Below are positions 47,101-62,100 of a DNA stretch of 64,000 nt, piece after piece; the first letter of the stretch is position 1; every line of letters starts with the position of its first letter. The position numbers and the translations under genes are program-made. Below the pieces are notes generated by a model, which searched no databases, was not told the origin of the DNA, and was given only the letters and a program-made list of their open reading frames with translations. Source of the stretch: Tigriopus japonicus (Eukaryota > Arthropoda > Copepoda > Harpacticoida > Harpacticidae); contig JAAGOF010000204.1 of the NCBI GenBank assembly GCA_010645155.1, positions 283,096 through 347,095 on the forward strand, in the 5' to 3' direction.

Positions 47101-50100
47101 AGTGCTTCCATCACGATTGTCGTAGAAATTTGCTGGCTTTTTTGCTCTATTGCTCTTTGGTGGAAGACTTTTTTTCCTTTGGAGCAGGGCGTGAAAGATC
47201 CAAAGTTAGTCGATGCTGTCTATCCAAGACATGTTTTTGCCTAAAATGTCATGAAGAAAGTGATCTCCAAACCAACTTGTGTCAACCCAATGGGGTGTTT
47301 GCCGTTATAGAAGTAAAGATGTTTCTCATTCAATTATCGTTGCAAACAAAAGAGAAGAGTCCGACGTTATTCGAATTCGGTTTCTTCATGTCAGAAACTC
47401 GTGGTTGGGTGGGTCCTAAATCGGGCGACCCAAATTTGAGCAAACAAAGATTCCAACCCAAATTCAGCTCCGAGTTGCAGAAAACAACAACAGTCGAGAA
47501 AGGAAAGCAAAAAAGATCGTTCAATATTGGAACTTGGAGGCTCGAAACCTGCAAACAGAAAAAGCCGTCACAACTCGAAGTCCTCGAAAGTCAATAGCAC
47601 TTCTTAACATTCAATATACAGGTTGACCGTTTCAAAGTGGCATCTAAAATCCGTTCCAATGTTGGATTCTTGAACCCTCCAGAGAAAGAATAAGATCAAA
47701 TAAGGCAAAATTTCTAGCCAAGCTTTAAGTAGAAGTCTGTTATGTTTTCCGCTCTTTAAATATATGCATGGTGTGAAAACGGCTCACTCGATTTCAGGAA
47801 AGCATTGTAACTCGAGAGGATGACTTATGATTATTCTGATTTACTCGCTTTTATGGGGGAATACTACTACATTTATTTTCCGGAGTGTTTCAGCAACCTG
47901 TTTTCCAGACTGCATGAATAACATATTCCTCCAAGGCCAGCCAACTACTATACTGTAAAAGTCAGGACAAGTGTAGTTCTAATGGACGTTATGGTAGATG
48001 GTGAAAACAGGGAAAAGCTTTCAAAACTTAGTTTGAATTACATCCAACGTGCACGTTGCTACGATTTTTACTTTCCAAACTCGAGTGCAATAGAAAGGGC
48101 TATCAATAATACTTTACACAAAAGTACCTCAACGTTAAACATCATTTCATTCTTCCCAATATGAGAGTTTTTGTTGAAAGAGTTCTGGATCCACATTGGT
48201 CAAGTCATCCAAGCATGGAAGCCAGAAGTTTAGGAAAATGTTTCGTGGCCTCGAGCAGTCTTGGATGGTTTAGGCGCAATTGGCCTTCTTTCTTTGTGCG
48301 TGTGTATGTTGGTTTTGCAAAGTAGAGCAAGCGAGCAATGGACCCCAACATGCTCGTTTCAATCTCAAATAACGCGTTAATGGAATAGACCCCTAGGGTC
48401 CAATGACGATGTCCAACTATGTCGTAGGCCTTAGGAAGTTACACGCAGTGAAATCCCTATTAAAACTTGGCCAGACAGGTCGTTGTCACCTTATTTCTTG
48501 TTCCTCAGACCCCAAGATCTTGACCCACAAAACCACAAATGAAAGTGTTTTTCGTGAAACCTTTGTCTTGCCCTTGAGTATCAATAAAAAGAGTGCTAAT
48601 AAAACATGTTTTCCTTATATTAAAATAGCAAATATGCAGGTAGCTGAAATAGCAAAGAGGGTATGGAAAAGTACATATATTAGAGAAAGGTTTGAGCCTC
48701 AAATGGAAAGGTGTTGGTTACTTTCTTCGTTAATTTAGCTTTCCAATTAACGGTTCCCAATAGTTCCCATGAGTTTCTAGATTATTCTTATTGCTTCAAC
48801 GCATGATTCACCTCAAGTCATTTCAGTTCTGCTCCTCTTTCGAAGGTCTCCAATACTTCAGTAAAGGAAGACTTTTAATAATTACACTCAGAAATTTTGC
48901 TCCTGCTTTTTTATCGTTTCAGAAAGGTAAGATATACTCATGGGAAATGAAGGCAGTCCTTTGAGTACAAAAACATAACTGTCAAAGATATTAGATACAT
49001 ATATCGGAAAGAGACTTCCTGCATACGTAAACGATTTTTCATAGACGATTGACGGTTTTTGAGCGTAAAGTTTTTTTCAAGCCTCCCTGTAACGCAGGAA
49101 GGCAATGTCATTTGCGAATGCTAATAAATCACATTCATAATACTGAAGGGAATTGTCCAATTAGCATAGACCAGACTGTTTCCACCTTTTCAAAGTCGAG
49201 AACTTTGTGAACTACTAAGCCTAATTTTAAAACGACGTCACGTATAAACAAAAAGCACAAACACGTTCCAGGGCCCCTTTCGATGGCCTACTTTGTAATT
49301 CGATCACAGACCAATTTGTAATAGATATAGACCGATCGATCCACCTTTTCACGCTTTTTGTCTCAAACTCGACCCTCCAATTGAAGTGGAATGAGGGTCA
49401 TTGATGTTGTACAGAGCTGGTTCCGAGACTTTTATACACTGACAGCCAGAGACAGGCGCTGCATTGAGACCGAGCACCTAAAATTGCACCTCCTTCTCTT
49501 GAATTCTAAATTTTCTTTTCAAGGATGGCTCCATTCATAGATCTTTTTCACTCTAGATTCGCTCTGAAAGCCCGCCCTACCACTTCTAAGGGGGCAAATC
49601 TGGCACATTTCAACTTTTCGTTGCTCACTAATTCGCTCTTTAACATAAAAGAGTTAGTGTGAAAACTACTGGTAGGGCTCTAAAGAGTACGAAACATCTA
49701 TGGTTGAAACTGGGATCTCGATTAGGAACCTGGTCGCTATTGTGAAGACACACAAGAGGCAAATGTCAGAATAATGAGAGACACCAAGAGGTGGAACAAA
49801 AGAGAGGGGTTAGCTCTGGCAAATAATGTATGTGGCTCACGACAGAGACAAAATAGGGAATCGACTCAGGTTCACAAGCGAGAAAAGGGGTTTCTTTTGC
49901 TCCACCACAAACTTGATTCACTCTGAGTTTGATTGTCGAGTGGTCGGGGTTTTCTGTCAAAAATTACTCTCAAGTTATCCGACACAATGAACACAGACCA
50001 AGAACTAGTAGCTGAGGGGCCCCAAAATTTGCTGTGCTGTCAGTCAGTCAACAGTCTGACAAACAAACTTGACTGGCACAAAATGGGCAACTTCAAGAAA

Positions 50101-53100
50101 TGAGACATGGTAGTGTTGATCAAGGATTTCTTGATATATGAAGTTCCATGGTCCATGTGTTGATCCAATCCTCTAGATGTGGACGGAACCAGGGAACTTA
50201 AGCAATATGAGACATGGGATAGGGCTTAAATATTGAATTCAATGGCAACAGATGGCTAATGATAAGACTTATAGGATGCCATGCTCCACCATAAAATGCA
50301 GGAAGGCATGAGTCCATTCTGTTTTTTGGAGGGTCAGATATTGTATAAAGTGTGCCTCACTCGTGGGGCTTGGTTTCCCTTGTGTTCAGAGTTCGCCATC
50401 TTTTCGAATGATGATGATGATGATGGTGGTGGTGGTCCATGAATTTTCAAGAAAAGTCAAGAGCTTGAAAATGAGCTGTAGATAAAATTTGGGGAGGAAC
50501 TTTGAACATCAGGTCTAAATGAAGGACAAAGTTCTCAGCGAAAGTTACTACTGCCGAGAGATTGTTGTACCAAGAAGTCGCCATCTCAACTTTAAGCAAT
50601 TATCAGTTCTCGGCACATATCGTGGATGTTGAGAAACAGGAGGCCATAATCAACTTCAAACCCTTGCATTGACCTTGGAGTAATGTATTCCTCGCCCAAA
50701 GGGGTCCAGGTTCGTACCGAGGTTTCGCCTCGAGATAAAGTGTTCCATATTTCTTCCAATCTATACCAAGAGGTCATAGCTTGTTCCCTACAGACCCTGC
50801 TAGCATCAAACGGGAAGAAAGGAAAAACGAGACTGAGGTCTTCCTAATAAATAGCCCCAATTTCAAAATGAAATTTCCCCTCTGTTTCTGTAAACGAAAA
50901 AGTCCCAGAAGTCGCAACAAATTGTCCTTTGACGTTATTTTTGTTTCTCCCCTTTTTCTGGTCTTCGAGCGTCTAGCAAAATTTAGATACTTGGCATAGA
51001 TTGAAAGAAAGGAGGTCAATTCTATCTTATTTCTAATCATCATCCATTGCTGATTGAGGCTGTTCAGTCGGAGAATCGTTGTTATTCATTCTTTTTATTC
51101 ATCTTTTTATTCATTCATTTGAAGGTTTTCTATAAAAAGAAGAAATACAATGTTAACGATAACTGGTGTAATAGTTAAAATGTATTCAAACTGGAGGACA
51201 AAATTGGAATTGAGAACCGTAATTTTTGTCGTCGATCTTGCAAAGTATTCGCTTTTGTAGACAATCAATATAATTATAATACAACATATCATCAGATTGT
51301 CTTCTGCAACGGCTTTAAGTTGATTTAAATTAGGATGAATACAATCTAATCGGGCGTTCAAGTTATCGACTTTTATCCATTTATATATTAAAGGAAATGA
51401 GTAGGGAATCAATCTTATTGCATAATAATATTGATAGACATTGTACACAAAACTTGTTTTCGTTCTTTTTCTTGAGTTCACAAATTCACTTCGTTTCTTC
51501 AAAGGGCCAGATATCAAGGACAAAGTAAAAGAGTTTCCCTTAATCTCTAGAACTCTAGAAAAGAAAGATAGAACAAGAAATCGGACCAACACAGAAGGTT
51601 TAAGGTTGTTGACTCGGAGCAGACAAATCATCAATTCAACAACTCACTCTTAATGAGATTTTTTGCGTTCTTCTTTTCTACGTGGATTTTAAAATACAAC
51701 CTCCAGATTTACGTCCATATACTAAAATAATCATTGCATCCTATCTATGAAATGTTCTATCCTCAGACAGTATCTTCAGTCCACAATAAGATAATTTCGG
51801 TTTGCTTGGAATTTTTTATCAACACTTTGAATTGTGGCTGGCTCAAAATGCTGGTTTGCGTCTTCCTTACAGCAGCACTTTAATGTGAAGTGTGTCGAGC
51901 GTTTGAGCAAGAAGCTTCAGCCCAAAAAATAAAAGAACGAGGAACACTTTTTGTTCCATCGTGCGCAAAGAAAAAGACGAAGAGCATCTCCAAGCAAGAA
52001 ATGTCGAAGAAATCCGACTCTAGAATCTATCAGTCCAATATCAATTCAATAAACCCCGAGCCAGCCAGCCAGCCAACCAACCAACCAACCAAGAAACAAA
52101 CTACGTGGTCCATATGGTTCCACTTCCACAGCTCAACACACTTTATCCGCAAAAATATTAGTTCAGTGGCGAAAACTTGACGAATAGACGAATACATGTG
52201 GAAGCGGCCAAAAGATTGATGCCAGTGATTTTGGACTTGGTCAAATGCGAGTAGGCCATATTCGTTCGGTTAGAGTTGGGCACAATTTGGCTGATATTCA
52301 TAAAAAAGAACATGCTCTCACATCCTCCTTAAGATATGGAAAAGAGATTGAGGACCTACTAGGTTTATGGACCAAAGTAAGTGTCTCACAGCCTGAAAGA
52401 CTTTCTTCCTTGACAAGTGCCAATCAAAATTGACACTGACATACGTGTGCATGGTCATACATAGGCATGTACTAAAATTGAACTGCTTTGAGCAAGTTCC
52501 AATATTTTCTAATTGACTTCCCTGGAGCAGAGTTGAAATTTGCTTAACAAGTCTTGTTGAAGTTGAGGAGACGCAATGTTGACGAAGGTTTGAACGACTA
52601 ATCGCTACAAATTAATATCGGAAGACAAAATATAACTTAAGAGCTATTCATTATTTATTCTGTGAATGAAATCCCTTGAACTTTATGATACCTTTTCCTT
52701 TTCCTGTTTTTCCTTTCATGATTTTGTTTCTTCTTGATTTCCTCGACTATTGAAGAATAAGTGCACAAAACATGTTGCAAATATTGATTCACGAAGAGAT
52801 CATGATTCACAAACCTCATAAATTCATTAAGAAGCCCTATGATTATGAGCAAATCACATGCATTCAACTATAAAAAGGTCATCCGACATATACCTAACCT
52901 GAAATCAAAACTCGAAGCACTGATTGAAGGCAAGCCCATTTCTGTGAATAATCTACCCTCGAGTTTTTAGGGTTTGACATTCCTCGTTCATTTCATCTTG
53001 GGGAATGGTTACTACTCATTCTCAGTTAATCCGAAATCCGAGGGCCAGCGAAGTGAAGATCGTTCATTCGTTCCACTGAGTATACATTTCACGAAGTTGT

Positions 53101-56100
53101 ATTATTCCGTTCACCATTTGAACTGCGGAATGAATGATTGGAACATTTTTCCTCGACTCTTCAACCAAGACAAACGTTGAAGGAAAAAAACGAACCTATT
53201 CGCGTTCCTCGTCTTTTATGAACACATTCATTCTGCCAACTTGACGTAAAAATGGGGTTTAGAGTCAAGAATGTAGGATTACAAAGTGAGGAAGATTCCG
53301 TCTTTACAAGATCGGACAAGCCCTGAGATCTTTGGTTGCGGTATAAAATTTAAAAGGAGCTCTCTCCGATATTGCATTAGTAGTATATCTCGCTGCTCGA
53401 ACATTTCCCTAGTCATTTCAAAAATTCAAACGAGGACTTCTTCTCTGTAGCTCTGAGAGCAGCTCCAAATTATACGGAAGTAAGTAATTTATGTGGATTG
53501 ATATTTCACCCCACTTTTGATTCAAGCCCACCCGAAAAGTTTTGACACAACAATCGCTCGCTCGAGACTCAACTTCCGTCAACGGAAAAGTACTCTCTGG
53601 CACATCAAGCATGCAATATTCATAATGCAAGAAGCACCCTCTAACTTTATTTGGGTGCGAACAAGACTTTGAGCCACTTTCCCTTCCGTTGATCTAAATT
53701 TACGCGGTCAGTTATACATGCCGACAAAATTCCACTTCATTTCGAAGGAAAAGCTGGAACGTCAAAATACAAGTCAAAGCAACCGTGGGATTGAATGACA
53801 TTGGCGAAAAAAGTGCATTGGGGTTTTGGTGCATTGCCTGCTTACTACCGATTCATCCGACTGATCCTTGAGTGATTGAAGGATGGTCCTCCTAGAAATT
53901 CTATCATTGCATTGTGGATCTGACTGGCCCAAAAAGAGGAGGGACCTTTTTGCTTTTGCTGTTCCCTTAAAAAAGGGAGAGAGGCTCATTTCTTTTGCAT
54001 CAAGTCAACGACGATGAAATAGATGGCACGGAGGAAAGTTCGGCATCAAAGTGGCTCTAGACATAAATGAATGCAGAAATCAAGATCCATGGGACCAATG
54101 ACGTTTCTCGTGGCAGACTAACCCTCAGGAGACTGCGATACAGGATTGCAACATTAGCGTTAGTCAGGGCCCAAAGTGGAAAAGTATCAAAGAAGAGGAG
54201 ATGAGAGGAAGGAAGGAAGCGGGTCAAAGAATTATCCATGAGGGAACAAGTGAAAAAACTGCATCCTAGCCTTTTGAAAATGAGTGTGATGACAAGGGAA
54301 GAGAAAGACTAACCACTCAGGTTCCCTTTAATGTTAAAGCGTATCTTCCTAATCTCACAAAGGGTAATGTCAAAGCTTAATTGCCAAGTCAGGTTTCAAG
54401 GAGAGGAGCGAGTCTTTCACCCAGCGTTTGATTGTGAAGCTACTCAGCAATTTGGAGGCCTTGAAATTGTTCATCTTCGTCCGTCAGTCAGCCAGTCGGG
54501 CTTTCATACATGAAGGAAAGGCCATGTAAGGCCACGGCCTTCCTTCCTTCTTTCCTTTCGTTATCCTTCCATGGGCTGCGACAACGGGAGTGAGTTGTCA
54601 TCATAACGACATAGTCGTCAGGGTAAATCCTGTCGCACGCATCCATGGGTGGGAGCCTCTAATCTAAGGGCTACTTTCGGATGTTCGAGAAAAGTTTTTT
54701 TTCGCGTGGGCCCTTTAACTATTCGCCGCTTTTCCGGGCTATCCCATTGAGTTGTGCCTCATTCTCCATGAGTTTTGTCGGAGTCCCATTTGGTTGGATG
54801 CTTTTCCCAACTTTTGCTCTCTTTGAACCGAACCAAGACAAGATGAGGAGAAAGATGAATTTTTCATGCTAATGTCAAATTGGACATCCTTCCTGCTTCG
54901 CGTTTATGAACTGCTAAGAGATTGCTTTAGCAAGTCAAAGTGGTGCATTTTTGTACGAAAAGAAGATGGAAAAGGCGTCTCCAGGCTCAGAAATAATGGC
55001 AAGCACCTTCCTTGAAAATTGTCTGAGAAACCTCTCGTCACGAATGTGCACAAACGAAGGTTGTGGACCGGGTTCACCTCGCTCTCTAGTGGGTTTGATG
55101 GATCTCAAAATCCTAAATAAGCCAGATTAATTCAGATGTTCTCTCAAATGAACCTGCATCGAATTCACAGGGGAGCAACAACATCTTGTCTGAGAATTTC
55201 AGACTGAATCCTGAAATGGGGCAGTGGAACGCAATTACGTTCTTCCCTGAAGGAATATCCCATCCAAAGTTGTGGTTGTCAAACTTCCTGCAGAGCTGAG
55301 ACTCGAACTGGAGATTTATCCTTGCAATCACTTTACCACATCTTCCCACATCAAATTCTGGCCAAACACTTGCCATAGTCGAGTGTAAAAGGAGTCGCGA
55401 TCGAGGTAACGTCAAAATGCATCTTGGAACTTTACAGCCAGTAACTTCAGCTCATTGTTAAAGATACGTGGATTCCACATTCGTTGGCATTCGGGTCGAA
55501 AAATGTGCATGGTTGTTGGAGAGCGATCCTCTTCTATTCTCCCAAAAGTACCACTTTTGTATCTTTATGTGGACAATGAATAGTATAAATGCATATGGAG
55601 CAACTCTGACATTGATGGCATCAACCAAAGCCAAATCATTAGTGCTAAATGTCACCTTTCGTTGTTTTATTGTTTTGATTATCTTCCTTTAGTTGAGGAA
55701 AGGTATTCATGAGGGACAACCGACAGTACATCACTTTCCTTTCCGTAAAGAGGTAAAAGGCAAAATTTGCTGGCTTTTAGAGACCTCATAAATAACTTGA
55801 AAAGTCATAACATAATGATCCTCTCTTCGAGCGATTTGATTAATCCTTAAGGTGTTGAAACTGTGTATTATGTTGCATCAAGCTCTTCAGTGCTATCTCC
55901 AATCTACATCTTCGCTCTAGTCACATCGGGCAGCATAATCTTAAAATTCCAATCATCCAAGTAAAAGACAGCCACTTAAGTTAAATGGTTCAAGACCTAA
56001 AAGGCATTACATGGTTCTTGAAGTGGGATCATATTGTTGTTGGATCTAGGAAGGAAATTGATCTCCAGAAGCGCTAGATGCACTTTGAAACCGTCGGACG

Positions 56101-59100
56101 CTGAGCAAAGTGAGCGTGCATTCCATTTCTTTAGGTCCTCCAACTTTTTTGAGGCTTCCATTTCCCAATGCAATTTGAGGAATTAGCTTGGCCGCATTAT
56201 CTGGCCCTGTGGCCTTTATACAAAGAAAAGCTTCTAGACAAGCCAGGATGGATCGCAACTTCATTAGAACAATCCGAGCTTTTCAAGCACTTACCGTGAA
56301 CAACCAGATGGACCAAATGAGTTTGGTGAGGTGTGGTGGATATTTGGCATCCGTAAACTCCGGTATCTTTCGGTTTTGGGTTCTTGAGTCGGACGATCCA
56401 GTCATCCGTATGAGGCGAGTGAAATGCCTCAAATCGAAGGTCAGTAGTGTACGTGTAACGACCCACCGTCAACAAACTCGTGTCGGCAATTCTTATCCAA
56501 GAGACCTGTAAGAAGAAACATAAATGACAAATGGAAAGGCTCATTGGAGTCCCCAAGAGTGAAAGATGAGAATAGCAAACTCACCGTGTGATTTCCCAAG
56601 CGCTTGACGCGACAAACTAAATGAGTCGTGACTCCTTTGAGAGCCGTTACATTGACGGTTCGGTGGAGATCGAAGTAGGGACCCGTGTCTGGTGTTGGAT
56701 AGGGGTTGAAAATAGGGTCAGGATCCGGCAGAGGTTTCACTTGCTTTCCAATTAGGTTCTCTAGAGGCAACGCTACAAAAGCAAGGCCATTTCTTATTCA
56801 AAAGAGAGACGACTTCCAAGAGAAAAACAGCAATGGCGAGAGATGTCTCTCCGGGTTCATTAACAACTTACCCTCTTCTCTTTAGCTAGAAAGAAGTGTT
56901 CAACTTCTCGAATGTAGATGATTCCCTCTTCAAAACTCAACTCTAAATCTTAGAAGGCGAAGTCTATGAGTTGGTTAACTTTCCGGCTATGTAGAACGGC
57001 TTCGGAAAACTTTCCTCCTTGAAGCCAATGAGAGATAAGACACAATTACACCATAAAACCCTCTACACTGCAGGGAGCAAATCATCCGCCCATCTTCATT
57101 GCTCAAGTCGATCAAAGAGCATAGTCGAAAAGGTTCACCAATTCATCGGTCAAACCTTCCCCATCACAACATGACCATTTAATGTCTTAATTCAGACCTC
57201 AACATTTGAAAGGAGTCACTTTAAAAACTGGAAACTCAATTTGGGCAACGATCTTGGATGGAAGGTCCAAGCAAGCACCATAACCATTACCTCTGTACGT
57301 ATGACAGGAACTCTCTCTAACTTTAGCCGAAATTGGAAGTGCAGCCAAGTGATGCAGCCATTCATTGGGTTTGAATCTAGTGCATTAAAGGCCGCAAAGT
57401 GCTTCAAGCACCGTGGAATACGACGTCTGTGGCTTGGATTAGTAGACATTGCTCTCCGATTTGGAACATGAAGGCCATTTCAAGTGGTTGTCACTGACTC
57501 TTTCGAATGGCTCGCATTTTGAGAGACTTAAAGAGAAAAGTGCTGACAATCATCATCTTAATGAGAGAGAACACATTCAAGGTCAGTCAAGCTGACTTCG
57601 AGAAGATCACTGTCTAGCCAGATCCTTGTGGTTTGCCAATTCCAATGAGCATACCTTCCCATATTATCAACGATCCAAGCAAGCAAGCAAGCAAGCAAGA
57701 AAGAAAGCAAGGCCAATGCGGAGATGTGAAATTTTCTTTCGGCCTTTGGCGATTTGGCACTTAGTACCCGCTGTCAAGTGAGGCCTTTGATCGCCTGTCA
57801 GATAATGAAAGCCGGCCTTTTTATCTCTGCCACCCATTCATTGCAGTAATGGAAATGAATTTTTGCACAATCTCTGAAATGTCTTTCATCATGTCATGGC
57901 CCATTGAAGCTCCTAAAGGGAACGTTAATCATTTGTCTTAAGAAATGGATAAATTATTCAATTTTCTTGGCCGGATCTTCCTTAAGGTGTTGATAACAAG
58001 GGAATTATCTTGACACACCTTAAGACGGAGTAGGGAAACTGAGCGGGTCACGTCGCTTCTTCATTCCAAAGGGGCCCATTAGGAATTTTTGCAGAAGTGC
58101 ATTCGTTCTGGTACGTGTGTGGGCGTGATATATGGCATGTCGGGGATCTTGCGAAGCTACACCTTGGCGTAAAGTTCAAATGAATGTTCCCCATTGAACA
58201 TGGATATCATGAATTGATAGCCCATTTCGATTACAAGCGATGGAACCACGATCATTAGTTAACATTTCCCTACCAACCTTTCGCAGGATTTGCGAGAAAT
58301 CCGAGCTGCTCCATTTGAACATTTGGACTGAACAACTCAGTCAGTCACAGCTGGTGAAAAAAAGTGAGAAAAATCCCGGGTGCTCCTAAAATGTTTCGAA
58401 AATTGACCTATTTCTCAACTTCGTGTTCAACTTGGGCTAAAGTAAATCTTTCTGTCTGGTTTCGTTCAATTTCTTTTTTGCGAATGTGTAAGAGGCTGCA
58501 GAAATCATTTTTCCTGGCGTCATGATCTTGTTGGCCTTTTATCCAAGGCTGAAAAAATACAGGAACAGCTTGAGTTTTTCAGCATCATGCACTTGTCAAC
58601 TAAGAGCATTTTCAAGGGATCAATTGCCCTTGAATTGACGCTCAGCAGATGTAACTAATTAGTGCAACAAAGCACTTCAAATTAAACCTTCGATTTTTTA
58701 TCAGGACCTCGAAGGCCAAAAATGTGCATTTTAAATGCTCGAGGCCATTGTTGTTCAGAAAAGATATTCGAAATAACGATACGACTCTCATACGAGCAAA
58801 GGACTTTCCGGGCCCGAGCTTTCTACGCTCGCGTATCATGCAAGAACTAAATGTAGATCCAAAAGGGGAAGCATAACGAGGAACAATAACAATTTACCTA
58901 AATAGAGGTAATCCTAGTCCAATGAGGAACATATCTGCTCTATGTATCCAAACCAAAGAAAAACACCGCACGATGGTCCTTCACAACGATACAAAAGAGT
59001 TAGATTTGCACTGAACTCGATTGGAACACTCGAGATCCAATGCTAAAACAGTAATTTTGGGTTTGTATAGAGGAATGGACTAACTCGGATATATTTCTTC

Positions 59101-62100
59101 GTGTAAAGTAACTTCCAATCAAGAATGACTTTTCTTGAACATCACACTTTTGGATTCAGGCCAAGGTACAAGGAACAGAACCTTAAAGATAGATGGAAAG
59201 GAATGTTCCACTTGTCAGTACGAAGATCGAACTATTGCTCCTTATCCCACCATTCGAAGGTCTCGTTCGACACCAAAAGAGAGATGGAATCAGTTCAATC
59301 TTCCACACAAGAGAAGACAGCAGAGGGTAAATTTCACGGTGATATGCCTCGAGAATGGTCTCCAATTGAACAAAAGAACATTTCGATACAAAGATAAAAT
59401 AAGTAGGGATCTCTTGCCAATTCCTCTTCGGTACTTGACTTTTTTATTGACCTTTGCTCACAAACCAAATTCCATCCGGATCAAAGGCCAAAGAATAGAG
59501 CTCATTTCAAGGACGCGTTGATATTGAGTTGGTATATGTTGTTGGGGCCCAAAATCAAGATCTCTTCCAAAGAAAAGTACATGTAAGCAATAGCCAACAC
59601 TCATGTACACATTTTAGAATTGTTGCTTCGATCTAGCACGAACAATGCGAAAGTTTTTGTGGTCGGGCCCATATGGCTGTCAAAATAGAATAAATTCGTT
59701 TAGTTTTCCTTTTCTTTGGAATCTCATGCATGAGAAAGAAGATGGAGAAAAAAGTTACAAGCTTGAAATTGCTTTCAATAGCTTATTCGGCAAGATGCTG
59801 GAAGTGAAATCATGTCTACATGCAAATCAATTGTGTTACGCCCATCTGCAGGGATCTTTTTTGATAGACGTTTGATTGATGTACTGGATCCTTTGAGAAG
59901 GTAAAATCTGACTCACCACAATTGGGTCTCGAAGTTCGCAAAACTTTGACGACCGCACCTTTAGATTAAATTTGGCACCGCTTTGGGACACCATCCATCG
60001 AGAAAATGTTCTTTGGCATTCCAACAAGATAATTCACCTTTCAGGGGAGCCAAACTTGCGTGAGAGTCTTACATACTCACGTCTTCACACTTTTGGCGAA
60101 AGGAAATATGGCTAACCCCCCTCTTGAACTCTTGATACTCGGACCAAAGAGTTTCAAAAGTTGTTCGCCCTCAAGAGCAAACCGTGCCACAAAGTAAACT
60201 AGGGGTTAATCAATAATCAGAAGGAAAGACTGGCCACAACATGGAAATATATTCTGTGACGGCCACCGTAAAGGTACTCTAGCCCGTTGTGAATATCGCG
60301 GGAAGACATGTTCTAATTCATTTAGATGTTATTTAAGTTACATTTAGGAGCAATTTCGGTATGTTGCTAAAATATTGTGCAAAGAATCGATCATATTGAA
60401 AAAAAATTGAGTTCTCCTTCTTGTCCTTTGCTCTACGTACAGAACTTAGCCGTAATCTTCTACCCTTCCCTATCAAAAAAATTAGTTCCTTACAAAACAC
60501 GTTTATTTACGAAATACAATTCTGTCTTATTTATACGTGGAACGTAAATTTTCAGATCTCATGTAATCTTGAAAATGATTGCACGCTGAAAGTCCAAGAC
60601 ATCTTGCGCCTAGTTTGCCTTACCGCAGTGCAAAAATGGCAAATGCAATAAGGTGGTCAAATCTCCGTAACATTGGCTCTGTCAAATCCAAATATCGAAA
60701 TAAACCAGACCCGTGACTGAAATGTACCTTTCCTTTGAAATAAAACCCCTATTTGGTCCTGAATTCAGGATCTGTTTCCACATTGATAAAATCCTGATGT
60801 CGGAAACGCATCTTTTGTTGTAAGACTAAATTTGAGCGTCTTGTTTTTTCACTAATGAAATCAGCATTATTGAAAAATTTGAATCGCAGTAACAATATTA
60901 AAGCAAAATATTGTTTGTAGTGATGGACCGCAAAAGGCTGTTAACAGAAAATGAAAGATTCGGCGGAAAATAGGGACAATCCAAAACCTAAAGCGCTTTA
61001 CTACAAAATAAGATGCATGCATGGTTCACTTACAAACATAAGCTGATATGCCAAGCGTCCGCCATGTGCTAGAAGCATTCGAATTCGCTGTCAAAAATTG
61101 CACGCCCCTTGACCTGTTGTTGAGCACAGGGTTGAAAAGAGTACGAGAGAGAGAAAAAAATGAAAATGTGGGGTAGCTAAAATCAGGAGCAGCTGGCTCT
61201 ATGTGCTAGTCTCTGATGTGTTTCGAGGTGGATTTTTGGCACAGTTTTGCCAATTTGGTTTTAGGGTAAAAAACTGGCCACAACTAAACTTTTCAACAGG
61301 CAATAGATCTTATCTACCATAAAATATGGCAGCACTGCCAACTCGAAATCCATTTTTATAAGTATCGATGGAACGCGAACTAGTCCGTATGTTGCTAAAT
61401 TGGTCCTTGTTTAGGTCTTTTCAAAAAGTTCAATTCAACCTACCCTTTTTAACAGCTATAAACTTCAGAGTCAAAACTGGCAGCACTCCTGGTTCGAAAC
61501 ACATCACTAGATGACTCTGAAAGCGGGAAAGCGAACGATCATATATGTCCGGAAATTTCAAGATCGAAACGGACCGTCAGATTCGAAAAAAGCCAAATCG
61601 ATGGAGAAAACCAGTCAAGCCTAGAGCGCTATAATCTAGTCAAGCCCACTCTGAAGTAAACTAGCAAGTCAACTAACCAGCTTTGCCTTTAAAGCATACG
61701 AGCTATTTTTTGACCATAGGAAAGAAGAAGGTAAATCATATCTTTTTAAATTTCGAAAATAATCCTGTTTCAAAAGTTTTTGTTTAGAGAAACATGAAAT
61801 TTGAAAGTTTGAAAACCTGCAATTTTTTTCTCAGGCCATTCTTTATTTTTCCTGCGTTCTTTCGATTTCGGGAAGCATATTCAAAACCGAAACCGAAATT
61901 TCAGCGAGATTTCCGATGACATAATGTTCGGTCTTTCACTAATTGTATGCAATTCTTGCTAATAAAAAAATCGTAAAATTTTTCGTAAATGTGACTAAGA
62001 TTCGTAGATGATGATATCTATGCGTTTTATACATTGTTTTGAACAAGCTCTTGAGTCTTGACACCAGAAGTGGCACCACGAGGCTCTGGAAATAATTTCC

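Noticed and set aside
47064..47597. 177-codon ATG-started plus-strand frame in a Dpr-like intron
   Set aside because: No motif, no signal peptide, a composition like translated non-coding DNA and no splice or poly(A) support. Chance is likely in a 64-kb window.
59899..60027. Minus-strand frame ending at a GTGAGT donor, considered as an extra Dpr-like exon
   Set aside because: It has no ATG or clear acceptor and no Ig-like residues, and the signal-peptide exon already joins the first Ig exon in phase.
61310..61510. Two copies of a GGCAGCACT-type motif with a palindromic GGCAGCACTGCC
   Set aside because: Too short, and the surrounding sequence does not match, so it is not a supportable repeat.
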